Positions 1-7,386 of a stretch of 37,860 nt of DNA are shown here, piece after piece (within the stretch, counting starts at the first letter, position 1; every line of letters begins with the position of its first letter). Both the position numbers and the translations under genes were made by a program. The DNA comes from Bacteroidota bacterium (GTDB lineage Bacteria; Bacteroidota; Bacteroidia; Flavobacteriales_F; PHOS-HE28), in the NCBI GenBank assembly GCA_018267155.1, contig JAFDZE010000054.1:64864-102723 (forward strand). Direction: 5' to 3'. Under the pieces are notes generated by a model. That model was not told the origin of the DNA, searched no databases, and was given only the letters and a program-made list of their open reading frames with translations.

Positions 1-1142
1 TACGCGCCGCTTCCTCCACCGGATCCCTGTCCTGTCGGGTTCAGCGCATCCATCGCGAAGAACCCATCATATGCGCCGCTCCATCCCCAGTTGAAATGGA
101 AGAAGCTGTTGTTGTCGTACCCGTCACACACGAAACAGTGACCGCCCCCCTGACCGAAGCCGGCGTATATGATCGGGCGGCTGGCATCCAGTTCCGCCTT
201 CAGCATGTTGTTCCAATTCTGCAACGAGTTCTGATCCCGGTACACCCCCTGCATGTCCGTACCATAGCCGAAGTACGTCTTCATGGCGTACTCCGTATTG
301 TGGTCGGTGGAGGGGCTGTGCGATTGCAACACCCAGGCACCGCTGAGGTTGGGGCTGTATTGCATGTCCACGCCCACGCCACAGTGGTACATCAGGGTGG
401 CCACGGCGCTGTTCGCGCTGGTCACGTTGTTGGGCATGCTGCCCCAGTTGTAGGTGGTACTGCCGAAGTTGGCCGAAAGCGTGCCATAGTTCGGTGCGGT
501 ATAGCTGTGGAAGCCTTGGCCTTGCGCGGGGTGGTTGTGATACTTCATCACCTGGGCCATTGCGGTGGCCACGCACCCGGTCAAGGACCCGCCGGGGCAC
601 TGCGCGTTGTACGGTGCGGGCTGGTCCCACGTGGTCTGGCACAGGGGGTTCACCGCGCGGTCGCCCCCGGCTTGCGCATCGCCGCTCAGCAGGCGCGACC
701 ACGCTTCGGCCACTTGTGGATAGATCTCCGCGCCCGCGTTCAGGTGCTCTTGGATCTGTCCTTTATAGAAGTCGAACCACTTGGCCACACTGTACGGTAC
801 TTCTTCACCTGTGATGGCGCCTTCGGTGGAATAGCCCAGTACAGGGGTGATGGCATCATCACCAGCGACGATCACGAAGCCGTCGGTCCCTGCGTTGTAA
901 ATGCGGAAGTACACGGCTGCAGGTCCCGTCAGGGTGGAGGTGCTGCCCACGCTGCGCACCAGCACAAGATCCTCGGCGCGCAGCCCCGCGAAGGGACCCG
1001 AGCGCGCCGCAATAAAAGTGTGCGCCACCTGGCGCGAAACGGTTTCGTCCACTTGGGCCGCATGGCCCAGGAACGGCCCAAGCAGGCCCAAGAAGAACAG
1101 GCCGAGGATGACGAAGCGGGAGAGGGTATGGGGTGTTCTCAT
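1..1142 (-). CDS. Secreted C10 (streptopain-like) cysteine peptidase, 3' truncated by window edge
   Basis: The gene begins with ATG at 1142 and stays open to the left edge, so its C-terminus is missing. Residues 1-29 form a signal peptide (RFVILGLFFLGLLGPFLGHA). A propeptide of the Spi/SpeB type follows (FRIYNAGTDGFVIVAGDD, about residues 78-95). The mature domain shows TTWDQPAPYNAQCPGG followed by GCVATAMAQVMKYH, with the expected catalytic Cys at residue 190. The GGGHCFVCDGYD block puts the catalytic His at residue 335. From memory these sit close to Cys192 and His340 of streptopain. The block FHFNWGWSGAYDGFFAMDAL completes the family pattern. In Bacteroidota such peptidases often carry a C-terminal T9SS sorting domain, which would lie outside the window. 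The final visible residues are Gly/Ser-rich, as in a linker. Family call is firm; substrate is unknown. Confidence 0.9.
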   Translation of the reverse strand, partial: MRTPHTLSRFVILGLFFLGLLGPFLGHAAQVDETVSRQVAHTFIAARSGPFAGLRAEDLVLVRSVGSTSTLTGPAAVYFRIYNAGTDGFVIVAGDDAITPVLGYSTEGAITGEEVPYSVAKWFDFYKGQIQEHLNAGAEIYPQVAEAWSRLLSGDAQAGGDRAVNPLCQTTWDQPAPYNAQCPGGSLTGCVATAMAQVMKYHNHPAQGQGFHSYTAPNYGTLSANFGSTTYNWGSMPNNVTSANSAVATLMYHCGVGVDMQYSPNLSGAWVLQSHSPSTDHNTEYAMKTYFGYGTDMQGVYRDQNSLQNWNNMLKAELDASRPIIYAGFGQGGGHCFVCDGYDNNSFFHFNWGWSGAYDGFFAMDALNPTGQGSGGGSGA

Positions 1143-1163
1143 GGTGAAGATGCGTTCTGTTGT

Positions 1164-1171
1164 CAAAGGTG
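1164..1171 (-). promoter_or_regulatory. Candidate -7 promoter box of the C10 peptidase gene
   Basis: Read on the minus strand the box is CACCTTTG, one base off the Bacteroidota -7 consensus TAnnTTTG. It ends 21 bases before the peptidase ATG. Spacing and position are reasonable; no clear -33 element was identified. Confidence 0.45.
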
Positions 1172-1251
1172 GTCCGATCCCCACCTTTTTCCAAATGTCG
1201 GGCATTCCCCTTTTCGGGGGTGCTGTTCGTGCACCACGTCCCCATCCCGAT

Positions 1252-1282
1252 TTTTCGCCATGTACCCACCGGACTATATTCG
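1252..1282 (+). promoter_or_regulatory. Promoter of tRNA-Met
   Basis: A TATATTCG box at 1275-1282 matches the Bacteroidota -7 element TAnnTTTG with T to C at the seventh position. A TTTTCG stretch at 1252-1257 lies about 17 bases upstream and can serve as the -33 element. The box is followed by CGCCCCGAA, the same downstream sequence seen before rpmB and nearly the same before tRNA-Val. The tRNA starts 13 bases after the box. Confidence 0.6.
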
Positions 1283-1295
1283 CGCCCCGAATTTT

Positions 1296-1369
1296 GGCGC
1301 GGTAGCTCAGCTGGTTAGAGCGCATGATTCATAATCATGAGGTCGGGAGTTCAAGTCTCCCCCGCGCTA
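1296..1369 (+). tRNA. tRNA-Met (anticodon CAU), probably elongator
   Basis: A full cloverleaf can be drawn. The acceptor stem GGCGCGG pairs with CCGCGCU, with a G-U closing pair, and the discriminator is A. The D arm is GCUC/GAGC. The anticodon stem CAUGA/UCAUG encloses UUCAUAA with anticodon CAU. The T arm GGGAG-UUCAAGU-CUCCC is perfect. The anticodon stem lacks the three G-C pairs of initiator tRNA and the acceptor has no C1-A72 mismatch, so this is not the initiator. It is most likely elongator tRNA-Met; an Ile(CAU, lysidine) tRNA is a less likely alternative. CCA is not encoded. Confidence 0.93.
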
Positions 1370-1382
1370 CTCTTAGAAGGAC

Positions 1383-1418
1383 AAGCCCTCCGGAGGTTCC
1401 CGGGGGGCTTTGTTTTTT
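1383..1418 (+). terminator. Rho-independent terminator of tRNA-Met
   Basis: Arm AAGCCCTCC (1383-1391) pairs with GGGGGGCTT (1402-1410), nine pairs with one G-T, around a 10-base loop. It is followed directly by TGTTTTTTT. It lies 14 bases after the tRNA. It could also stop read-through from the convergent AIPR gene, although the T-tract favours the plus strand. Confidence 0.75.
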
Positions 1419-1471
1419 TGTGTGGCCATCCGTCGACATCGGATCGCCACTCATCGGTCCTTCTCTCGCGT

Positions 1472-3229
1472 TCAGCGCAGCCGCTTCGTGCTCCACCCGT
1501 ACCGCGCTTCGGCGATCTTCATGGCATGCCTGAATGCTGAGTGCGTGCGCAGGAAGTCGTACCGGTCCTCGGCCACTTTGTCGGCGTACTGCGGTAGTGC
1601 GATCAGCTCGCTGAGGATGGGGCGGCACTTGGCGCTGGCCAGGTTGTACAGCAACTTGGTATAGTCCGCGCTCAGCACCATGTCCTTGCCGTGCTCCTCG
1701 GCCAGCTTGTCCGCGTTGTTCTCGTTCAGCAGCGCTTGGCACATCAGGGCGAAGAGCAGCAGCCGCGCCTTGGGCAGGAAGGCGTACTTGGTGGATCCCT
1801 TCTCCACGATCTCACGCGTCATGCGCCCCAACCGCTCCTGGCTCTTGTAGCACAGTACGATCCGCTTGGGATCGGTGTTCAACCGGGCCGCGCTGAACAT
1901 CTGCTCGTACACCTTGTCGTCCTCGAAGGCCGTGCGCATGCTGCGCATCTTGTCGATCTCGCCCTCGCTCGCCAGGAAGGTCTGCGCCAGTTTCAGCAGG
2001 CCGATGGCCTTGCTCTCCACGATGCCGAGTTCTTCCAGCTCCTCGGCCGTGTGCCCTTCGAAGCTGCGCTCCTGCCGTTCGTAAAATATGCCCAATTCAC
2101 GGAAGCGGTCCTGCAGTTGCAGCTGGATCAGGTCGTTGGCCCGCAGGTTCCACGGCTGTATGGGCGTCTGGCGGTTGTTGTTGATGGTGACGCTCACCAC
2201 GAAGTTGTCCGTGGCATCGCTCACCACTTTGGCCAGCACCCGGATCTTCTTCAAGCGCTCCTTCACCCGATTGATGTCCGGATGGTCCTCGTGCTTCACC
2301 AGGAATCGGCCGATGGTGGTAATGGTCTGTGCGCCGTTCAGCAAACGTGGCTCCAGGATGGTCACCTCACCTCCTCCGTTCTGGCTGAATTTCTCGCAAC
2401 TGAAGGTGACGCCGTTGTGGTCGAACAGGAAGCGGCTGGCATCCACGCTCTGGTCCACCAGCATCTGCTTGAAGGCCTTTTCCATGGCCCGGTTGGCGGG
2501 GCTGGTGTCCGGCATGCCATAGCGGATGTTGCGCTCGAAGAAGCGGTCGCCCATGGCCTTGTGCATCTGGTGCAGGTCCCACAGCCGCATGAAGCCCACA
2601 TGCATGGTCTCACTGCCCGGACCACTGGCCTCAAGAACGCTGTCCATGGCCAGGTTGAACTCGCGCGTGCGGTGCTCACGGGCTTCGCTGCTGCGGCCCG
2701 TGCTGCTGCGGTACACCACCACCATGGCCACGCGGCGGCCCCCGAAGTATTCGTTGATCAGGTGCTGCTTGTTCTCCAGGTCCTCGCGCAATTTGTCCAG
2801 CACCGTGCTTCGTTCGGCTTCGGCCGGGTCGCCCAAGAAGATGAACTGGAACACCACGCGCTCGATGCTCTTGGCTTCTTCCTTCAACCGCTTCTTCAGC
2901 AGCCGCATCATCTCCTCATCGGGAGCCGCAGTGCCGAACAACTCGTCCAGCCCGTCGCTGATCAAGGCATCGTAGCCCGTGCGGAACTGGTCGTGCTGGC
3001 GGGTGTGCCGGAAGATGTACAGGTTGAGCGTGCGCTTCTTGGCGTCCAGGTGGAACCCGTCGATGCCGTGGTCGTGCGGGCCGAAGGCGATCTGCTTGGC
3101 CGCCTCTTCGCGGGAGAGTTGCAGTTCCGATTCCAGGTACAGCAGGCCGAAGTAGTCGCTTTGGAAGCCACCGAGTTCGCTGCGGAGTTCCTTGTAAACG
3201 GAGGCGAGTTTGGCCGGGGTGATGGACAT
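1472..3229 (-). CDS. AIPR family protein (abortive infection phage resistance)
   Basis: This 585-residue protein has the central AIPR (PF10592) blocks in order: FFERNIRYGM with SPANRAMEKAF (about 230-253), FLFDHNGVTFSCEKF (about 267-281) and PRLLNGAQTITTIGRF (about 294-309). A further block, VTINNNRQTPIQPWNLRAND, follows. The N-terminal third contains GIDGFHLDAKKRTLNLYIF (55-73), the place where these proteins usually carry a restriction-nuclease-like D...Q/E-x-K strand. Here the strand reads YIFRHTR, so the usual lysine is not evident. Family members are tied to abortive infection in phage defence; the biochemical action is not settled. The gene stands alone between tRNA-Met and cinA, with no restriction or modification partner in the window and no mobile-element gene. 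The start is the ATG at 3229. Its C-terminal end is 102 bases from the tRNA. Confidence 0.85.
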   Translation of the reverse strand: MSITPAKLASVYKELRSELGGFQSDYFGLLYLESELQLSREEAAKQIAFGPHDHGIDGFHLDAKKRTLNLYIFRHTRQHDQFRTGYDALISDGLDELFGTAAPDEEMMRLLKKRLKEEAKSIERVVFQFIFLGDPAEAERSTVLDKLREDLENKQHLINEYFGGRRVAMVVVYRSSTGRSSEAREHRTREFNLAMDSVLEASGPGSETMHVGFMRLWDLHQMHKAMGDRFFERNIRYGMPDTSPANRAMEKAFKQMLVDQSVDASRFLFDHNGVTFSCEKFSQNGGGEVTILEPRLLNGAQTITTIGRFLVKHEDHPDINRVKERLKKIRVLAKVVSDATDNFVVSVTINNNRQTPIQPWNLRANDLIQLQLQDRFRELGIFYERQERSFEGHTAEELEELGIVESKAIGLLKLAQTFLASEGEIDKMRSMRTAFEDDKVYEQMFSAARLNTDPKRIVLCYKSQERLGRMTREIVEKGSTKYAFLPKARLLLFALMCQALLNENNADKLAEEHGKDMVLSADYTKLLYNLASAKCRPILSELIALPQYADKVAEDRYDFLRTHSAFRHAMKIAEARYGWSTKRLR

Positions 3230-3323
3230 GGGACGATGGTGTTCAGGCCGTGAAGGTGGGGCCGGGCCGCCAATATCGCAAGAAAGATCCCTTGCCCACG
3301 GGTCCGGGGCGCTCCGTACACCT

Positions 3324-3331
3324 CATTTTTG
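3324..3331 (+). promoter_or_regulatory. Candidate -7 box of cinA
   Basis: CATTTTTG followed by GTGCGC resembles the TAnnTTTG-GCGCC promoters elsewhere in the window. It ends 16 bases before the chosen cinA ATG, which supports that start over in-frame codons farther upstream. Confidence 0.45.
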
Positions 3332-3347
3332 TGCGCTTGCAACCAGG

Positions 3348-4655
3348 ATGAAAGAGGTAACCGCCGAGATCATCGCGATCGGGGATGAGATCCTGATCGG
3401 ACAGACCGTGGACACCAATTCGGGCTGGCTCGGCGGCGAGCTGGCCTTGATCGGCATCCGCACCGTGCGTGTGCGTGCCATTGCCGACGACCGATCGGCT
3501 ATCCTGGAGGCGCTGGGCTCCGCGGTCGCCGATATCGTCCTCATTACAGGCGGCCTGGGCCCTACCAGGGACGACCTGACCAAGCAGGTGCTCTGCGAGT
3601 TTTTTGGAACCCGCTTGGTTCACCGGCCCGAGGTGGAACGCCACATCGAAGACCTCTTCCTGCGGATGGGGCGCTCTGCGGCCGAGGTACTCGATGCCAA
3701 CCGTGCCCAGGCCGATCTGCCGGAAAGTTGCACCATCCTGCCCAACAGCCGGGGCACGGCGAGCGGTATGTGGTTCCAGATCCCGCTTCTGCCGGAAACG
3801 AACGTAGGGACCACCACCAATGAAGGCCGGCCCGAGAGGGTCTTCCTCAGCATGCCCGGAGTGCCCTATGAGATGCGTGCCATCATGGGCGACCATGGCC
3901 TGCACAAGCTGCGCGAATGCTTCCGCCCGCCCGCGATCGTTCATCGGACCATCCTGACGGCCGGTATGGGCGAGAGCCAGGTCGCCCGGCTCATTGAAGC
4001 GTGGGAGAACAGTCTGGCCGCGGATGGGATCAAACTGGCCTATCTGCCATCACCGGGCATGCTCCGCCTTCGACTTTCAGCGTACGCCAATGCCGATGCG
4101 GCCGAAGCGCGCCAGCGCGTGGACCGGCAGGCCGAGGCGCTTTACCGGCTCATTCCGGAGCTGATCTTCGGGGAGGGTACGGGTACCTTGGGCCAAGCCG
4201 TGGGCCAGCAGCTGAAGGAGCGTGGACAGACGCTCGCTCTTGCAGAAAGCTGTACGGGTGGCTACTTGAGCCACCTGATCACCGCCATCCCCGGCAGCTC
4301 GAACTATTACATCGGTGGAGTGGTCAGCTACGCGAATGCCGTGAAAATGGAGGAGTTGGGCATCCCCAGCGATATGCTCGAACTGAATGGCGCGGTGAGC
4401 CGACCCGTGGCCGAGCGCATGGCCCAAGGGGTGCGTGCCGCTTTGCGGAGCGATTGGGCTATTGCCACCACAGGCATCGCCGGTCCCGATGGGGGCACGC
4501 CCGACAAGCCCGTGGGAACGGTCTGGCTTGCCGTGGCCGGCCCCGACGGCGTTTCGGCCAAGTTGGGCAACTTTCCCGGCAGTCGCGAGCTGGTGATCGA
4601 ACGGGCGGCCATGAGCGGCTTGAACATGCTGCGCAAACGGCTGATGCTCAGGTAG
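3348..4655 (+). CDS. cinA: CinA family nicotinamide-nucleotide amidohydrolase / competence-damage protein
   Basis: The protein has 435 residues and two domains. The N-terminal part (1-170) is the MoCF-binding-like CinA domain: AEIIAIGDEILIGQTVDTN (6-24) and LITGGLGPTRDDLTK (65-79). The C-terminal part (about 275-435) is the PncC-type nicotinamide mononucleotide deamidase domain, with ESCTGG at 300-305 and TTGIAGPDGGTPDKPVGTVW. Full-length CinA joins an ADP-ribose pyrophosphatase-like domain to the NMN deamidase and is thought to recycle pyridine nucleotides. Competence links are historical and organism dependent. The ATG at 3348 was chosen because MKEVTAEIIAIGDEIL is the standard N-terminus and a promoter-like box lies just upstream. 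An upstream in-frame extension would overlap the divergent AIPR start. It is a single-gene unit. Confidence 0.95.
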   Translation: MKEVTAEIIAIGDEILIGQTVDTNSGWLGGELALIGIRTVRVRAIADDRSAILEALGSAVADIVLITGGLGPTRDDLTKQVLCEFFGTRLVHRPEVERHIEDLFLRMGRSAAEVLDANRAQADLPESCTILPNSRGTASGMWFQIPLLPETNVGTTTNEGRPERVFLSMPGVPYEMRAIMGDHGLHKLRECFRPPAIVHRTILTAGMGESQVARLIEAWENSLAADGIKLAYLPSPGMLRLRLSAYANADAAEARQRVDRQAEALYRLIPELIFGEGTGTLGQAVGQQLKERGQTLALAESCTGGYLSHLITAIPGSSNYYIGGVVSYANAVKMEELGIPSDMLELNGAVSRPVAERMAQGVRAALRSDWAIATTGIAGPDGGTPDKPVGTVWLAVAGPDGVSAKLGNFPGSRELVIERAAMSGLNMLRKRLMLR

Positions 4656-4774
4656 TGACAAGGGGAGGAGCCGATGGGGGAACAGCCGTATCCGGGCCAA
4701 CGTACAGTCGGCCACGCACCCGCACCCCTGCGCATGATGATTTCTTCCTGGATGAACCGACCGGAATTTTTCCG

Positions 4775-4782
4775 CATATTCG
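4775..4782 (+). promoter_or_regulatory. -7 promoter box of the rpmB-rpmG-DUF4295 block
   Basis: CATATTCG followed by CGCCCCGAA shares the core ATATTCGCGCCCCGAA (4776-4791) with the tRNA-Met promoter region (1276-1291). The box ends 20 bases before the rpmB ATG. Confidence 0.55.
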
Positions 4783-4802
4783 CGCCCCGAATCCGGAAAG
4801 CC

Positions 4803-5042
4803 ATGTCCCGTATCTGTCAGATCACCGGCAAAAAGGTGATGGGTGGCCACAGTGTGAGCCACTCCAACGTGAAGACCAAGCGCACATTCGCGCCCAATCT
4901 GCAGGATCGCAAGTATTACCTGGAAGCCGAAAAGCGCTGGGTGACCCTGCGTGTGAGTGTGAACGGCATGCGCACCATCAACAAGATCGGCCTGGCCGAA
5001 GCCCTCAAGCGGGCCCAAGCCAAAGGCTTCTACAAGGCCTGA
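4803..5042 (+). CDS. rpmB: 50S ribosomal protein L28
   Basis: The 79-residue protein starts MSRICQITGKKVMGGHSVSH, the invariant L28 N-terminus, and continues NVKTKRTFAPNLQ and WVTLRVSVNGMRTINKIG. L28 is a basic protein of the large ribosomal subunit. The start at 4803 follows from this conserved N-terminus; an in-frame extension upstream would span the promoter and is not part of the protein. It heads a block with rpmG (50 bases downstream) and DUF4295, the usual Bacteroidota order ahead of ftsY. Confidence 0.97.
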   Translation: MSRICQITGKKVMGGHSVSHSNVKTKRTFAPNLQDRKYYLEAEKRWVTLRVSVNGMRTINKIGLAEALKRAQAKGFYKA

Positions 5043-5092
5043 ACCCCGCAACACGCTGAACAACGCCTTCGCCGGGCTACGGCGATTGAACA

Positions 5093-5275
5093 ATGGCCAA
5101 GAAAGGCAACCGCGTACAGGTGATCATGGAGTGTACCGAGCACAAGGCGTCCGGCCAGCCCGGCACCAGCCGCTACGTCACCACCAAGAACCGCAAGAAC
5201 ACCAACGAGCGTTTGGAGTTGAAGAAGTACAATCCCATCCTGCGCCGTATGACCGTTCACAAGGAGATCAAGTAA
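5093..5275 (+). CDS. rpmG: 50S ribosomal protein L33
   Basis: This 60-residue protein reads [18 protein letters not shown] at the N-terminus and ends [14 protein letters not shown], the Bacteroidota form of L33. Only one Cys is present (ECTEHK), so it is the zinc-independent type without the two CxxC ribbons. It lies between rpmB and the DUF4295 gene. Confidence 0.97.
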   Translation: MAKKGNRVQVIMECTEHKASGQPGTSRYVTTKNRKNTNERLELKKYNPILRRMTVHKEIK

Positions 5276-5319
5276 GCCGCGCCTCCGCGCACAACAACCA
5301 GCTATTAAGCGCATAAGTC

Positions 5320-5478
5320 ATGGCAAAGAAGGTAGTTGCTACCCTGAAGAAAGCGGACGCCAAGGTGTTCGTCAAGGTGATCCGCATGGTGAAGAACGAC
5401 CGCACGGGTGGTTACGCGTTCGCCGAGCAGATCATGTCGCAGGAAGATGCCGATAAGGCCCTCTCCGGCAAGAAGTGA
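5320..5478 (+). CDS. DUF4295 small basic protein
   Basis: A 52-residue lysine-rich protein (MAKKVVATLKKADAKVFV... ending SQEDADKALSGKK). It matches the DUF4295 family, which in Bacteroidota sits directly after rpmB and rpmG. Its size, charge and fixed position suggest a ribosome-associated role, but none is established to my knowledge. The start is the ATG at 5320, 44 bases after rpmG. Confidence 0.9.
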   Translation: MAKKVVATLKKADAKVFVKVIRMVKNDRTGGYAFAEQIMSQEDADKALSGKK

Positions 5479-5490
5479 TCATATCCCTGT

Positions 5491-5530
5491 CGTGAAGGCT
5501 TTCCGCCGCGAGGAGGGAAGCCTTTCGCAC
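5491..5530 (+). terminator. Hairpin between DUF4295 and ftsY (possible terminator/attenuator)
   Basis: GTGAAGGCTTTCC and GGAAGCCTTTCGCAC can pair with one bulge around a GCCGCGAGGAG loop, 13 bases after the DUF4295 stop. No T-tract follows, so a classic intrinsic terminator is not clear; it may partly separate the ribosomal genes from ftsY. Confidence 0.4.
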
Positions 5531-5566
5531 GCCTTGACCCCGGTACATCCCGAATTCCCGTAGCCC

Positions 5567-6523
5567 ATGGCATTCTTCGGACTGTTCGGCAAGAAGAAAG
5601 AGGCCAAGGAGGAAGCGGCCGAGAAAGAAGCGCTCGACAGTGGGCTGCAGCGCTCGCGCGAAGGCTTCTTGGGCCGCATCGCCCGCGCCGTGGCCGGCAA
5701 GAGCCAGGTGGACGATGAGGTACTGGACCAGTTGGAGGAAACACTGGTGCAGAGCGATGTGGGCGTGGAGACCACGTTGCGCATCATCGGCCGTATCCAG
5801 GAGCGGGTGAAGCGCGACAAGTACGTGGGCACGGCCGAACTCAACGGCATCCTGCGCGACGAGATCGCGGCGTTGATGAAGGATCCAGCACCCGTTGACC
5901 CCGCCATCAAGCCGTACGTGATCATGGTGGTTGGCGTGAATGGTGTGGGCAAGACGACCACCATCGGCAAGCTGGCCCACGCGTTCAAGAAGGAGGGCAG
6001 GAGCGTGCTGCTCGGTGCGGCCGATACGTTCCGGGCCGCCGCCGTGGACCAGTTGCGCATCTGGAGCGAACGGGTCGGCGTTCCGCTGGTGCAGCAAGGC
6101 ATGGGCGCCGACCCCGCTGCCGTGGCCTACGACACTGTGGAGAGCGCCAAGGCCAGGGGTGCCGAGGTGGTCATTATCGATACCGCCGGCCGCCTGCACA
6201 ACAAGACCAGCCTGATGAACGAGTTGACCAAGGTGCGCAATGTGATGCGCAAAGTGGTGCCCGATGCGCCCCACGAGGTCCTGCTCGTCCTGGATGCCAG
6301 CACCGGCCAGAACGCCATCGAGCAGGCCCGACAGTTCACCTTAGCTACCGACGTCACCGCATTGGCGCTCACCAAGATCGATGGGACCGCCAAGGGCGGC
6401 GTGGCCATCGGCATCAGCGACCAGTTCAGCATCCCCATCAAGTACCTCGGGGTGGGTGAGGGTATGGACCATCTGCAGGTGTTCGACAAGCGCGCGTTCG
6501 TGGAAGCGCTCTTCAAGGGCTGA
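5567..6523 (+). CDS. ftsY: Signal recognition particle receptor FtsY
   Basis: This is an SRP-type GTPase of 318 residues. A lysine/glutamate-rich N-terminal stretch (about 8-23) is followed by the helical N domain (about 30-105) and the G domain. G-domain motifs are GVNGVGKTTTIGKLA (123-137, P-loop), DTFRAAAVDQL (153-163), DTAGR (205-209), TKIDGTAKGG (269-278), and GVGEGMDHLQVFD near the C-terminus. FtsY docks SRP-ribosome complexes at the inner membrane. The acidic A domain found in E. coli FtsY is reduced here to about 25 residues, as is common in Bacteroidota. The adjacent ribosomal gene block is typical. A hairpin at 5491-5530 precedes it. Confidence 0.97.
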   Translation: MAFFGLFGKKKEAKEEAAEKEALDSGLQRSREGFLGRIARAVAGKSQVDDEVLDQLEETLVQSDVGVETTLRIIGRIQERVKRDKYVGTAELNGILRDEIAALMKDPAPVDPAIKPYVIMVVGVNGVGKTTTIGKLAHAFKKEGRSVLLGAADTFRAAAVDQLRIWSERVGVPLVQQGMGADPAAVAYDTVESAKARGAEVVIIDTAGRLHNKTSLMNELTKVRNVMRKVVPDAPHEVLLVLDASTGQNAIEQARQFTLATDVTALALTKIDGTAKGGVAIGISDQFSIPIKYLGVGEGMDHLQVFDKRAFVEALFKG

Positions 6524-6633
6524 TCGGCCCCGCGCCTTTCCGTGCCCTGACAGGTGTGCGGGCCGAGCAGGAAACATCGTGCAGGGCATGAAGGATAATG
6601 TCCGGGAGGGTGGTCGCTGGAGTGTGGCGGTCG

Positions 6634-6971
6634 AACGTATGTATGGCCATACATACATCAGGCTATGATAGCACTTGGCGAAGGGCGGATCCGTACGGAT
6701 CAGGCTCGGGGGACCGGCTTTCCGCAAGTCGGTAGCAGAACGTATGTATGGCCATGCATACGTCGGGGTATAAGAGCACCTGGGTGCACTGGGACTCGCA
6801 CGGCTCATGCTCGAGAGCCCGGAGCACAGTAGACATGTGCAGAACATATGTATGGCCATACATACGTCAAGCTGTGGTAGTACCTGACAAAGGATGGCCC
6901 CGTACGGATCGTTCTCGAGAACCCAGTTATCTCCTGGCCCTAGAGAACGTATGTATGGCCATACATACGTC
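6634..6971. repeat. Four-copy array of a 22-bp palindrome in ~104-bp degenerate tandem units
   Basis: The half-site CGTATGTATGG is followed immediately by its reverse complement. The four copies are at 6636-6657, 6741-6762, 6845-6866 and 6948-6969. Copy 4 is perfect and copies 1-3 each have one mismatch. Start-to-start distances are 105, 104 and 103 bases. Flanking AA and TC bases are also conserved. The 80-odd bases between copies are diverged relatives of one another: each begins TCRRGSTRTR and runs through AGYACYTG to an xCGyACGGmTC block. Spacer 1 contains a 14-bp palindrome GATCCGTACGGATC (6688-6701). Spacer 3 contains GTTCTCGAGAAC (6911-6922). The array therefore looks like an old tandem duplication in which the palindrome has been kept while the rest drifted. 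Confidence 0.85.
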
Positions 6972-7357
6972 AAGGACAAGTTGAAATGATGCGTTGTTCA
7001 GCGACGCGTGGATGACACACCGGATCCTTTCCATGACCCTCCCCATCAGGATCTCCGAACATGCTCCGTAAAGAGCCAAGTACCGCGCTCGCGCGTCTGA
7101 TCCCTGGTGGCATCGGCCATATATTCAGCTCAGATCCACGGTGAGAGCCGGGATCCGCGACCGGATACCCGACCATGTGGGGGGATGGGAGATCCCGAGT
7201 GCGAATAGGGCGGATGACCGGAAGGCTCCGGGTGGTCCACAACCCACAGGACCTGGGTGTCGTCGCTTCTCGATGGCTTCCCTGAAAACCGGTATGGCCA
7301 TCCATCGGCCGCCTGGTTTTCTTGTCCTGGTTCAATGCTTGGCCCCCTGCGGTCGCG

Positions 7358-7365
7358 GACCTTTG
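7358..7365 (+). promoter_or_regulatory. Candidate -7 box of the pirin-like gene
   Basis: GACCTTTG followed by TGCC resembles the TAnnTTTG element and ends 21 bases before the ATG at 7387. A TTG at 7339-7341 could contribute to a -33 element, although the gap is short. Confidence 0.35.
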
Positions 7366-7386
7366 TGCCATCAACGTCAACGCACC

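Larger units (their letters stand above)
6524..7386. other. Non-coding region with palindrome array; no gene recognised
   Basis: No protein gene can be supported in these 863 bases. Open frames exist on both strands, but their repeated peptides (TYVWPYIR on one strand, MYGHTYV on the other) come only from reading through the palindromes, and the repeat period is not a constant multiple of three. The stretch contains the palindrome array (6634-6971), then about 390 bases without recognised features, and finally the putative promoter of the pirin-like gene. Confidence 0.7.

Noticed and set aside
96-1334. Long plus-strand frame opposite the C10 peptidase
   Set aside because: It is antisense to a well-supported peptidase gene and runs through the tRNA-Met promoter and into the tRNA; composition is that of a shadow frame in high-GC DNA.
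1691-3253. Long plus-strand frame opposite the AIPR gene
   Set aside because: Valine/leucine/histidine-rich shadow of the minus-strand AIPR gene, with no recognisable domain.
3210-3347. Upstream start for cinA
   Set aside because: It would overlap the divergent AIPR start and promoter region; MKEVTAEIIAIGDEIL at 3348 is the family N-terminus.
4674-4802. Upstream extension of rpmB
   Set aside because: The extension contains the promoter of the ribosomal block; L28 begins MSRICQ.
6636-6969. CRISPR array interpretation of the palindrome repeats
   Set aside because: Only four copies; the repeats are perfect palindromes with about 82-base spacers that are related to one another, and no cas gene is present.
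6341-6984. Open frames on both strands with repeated TYVWPYIR/MYGHTYV peptides
   Set aside because: The repeated peptides arise from reading palindromes on both strands; repeat spacing changes frame (105, 104, 103) and one frame overlaps the end of ftsY.
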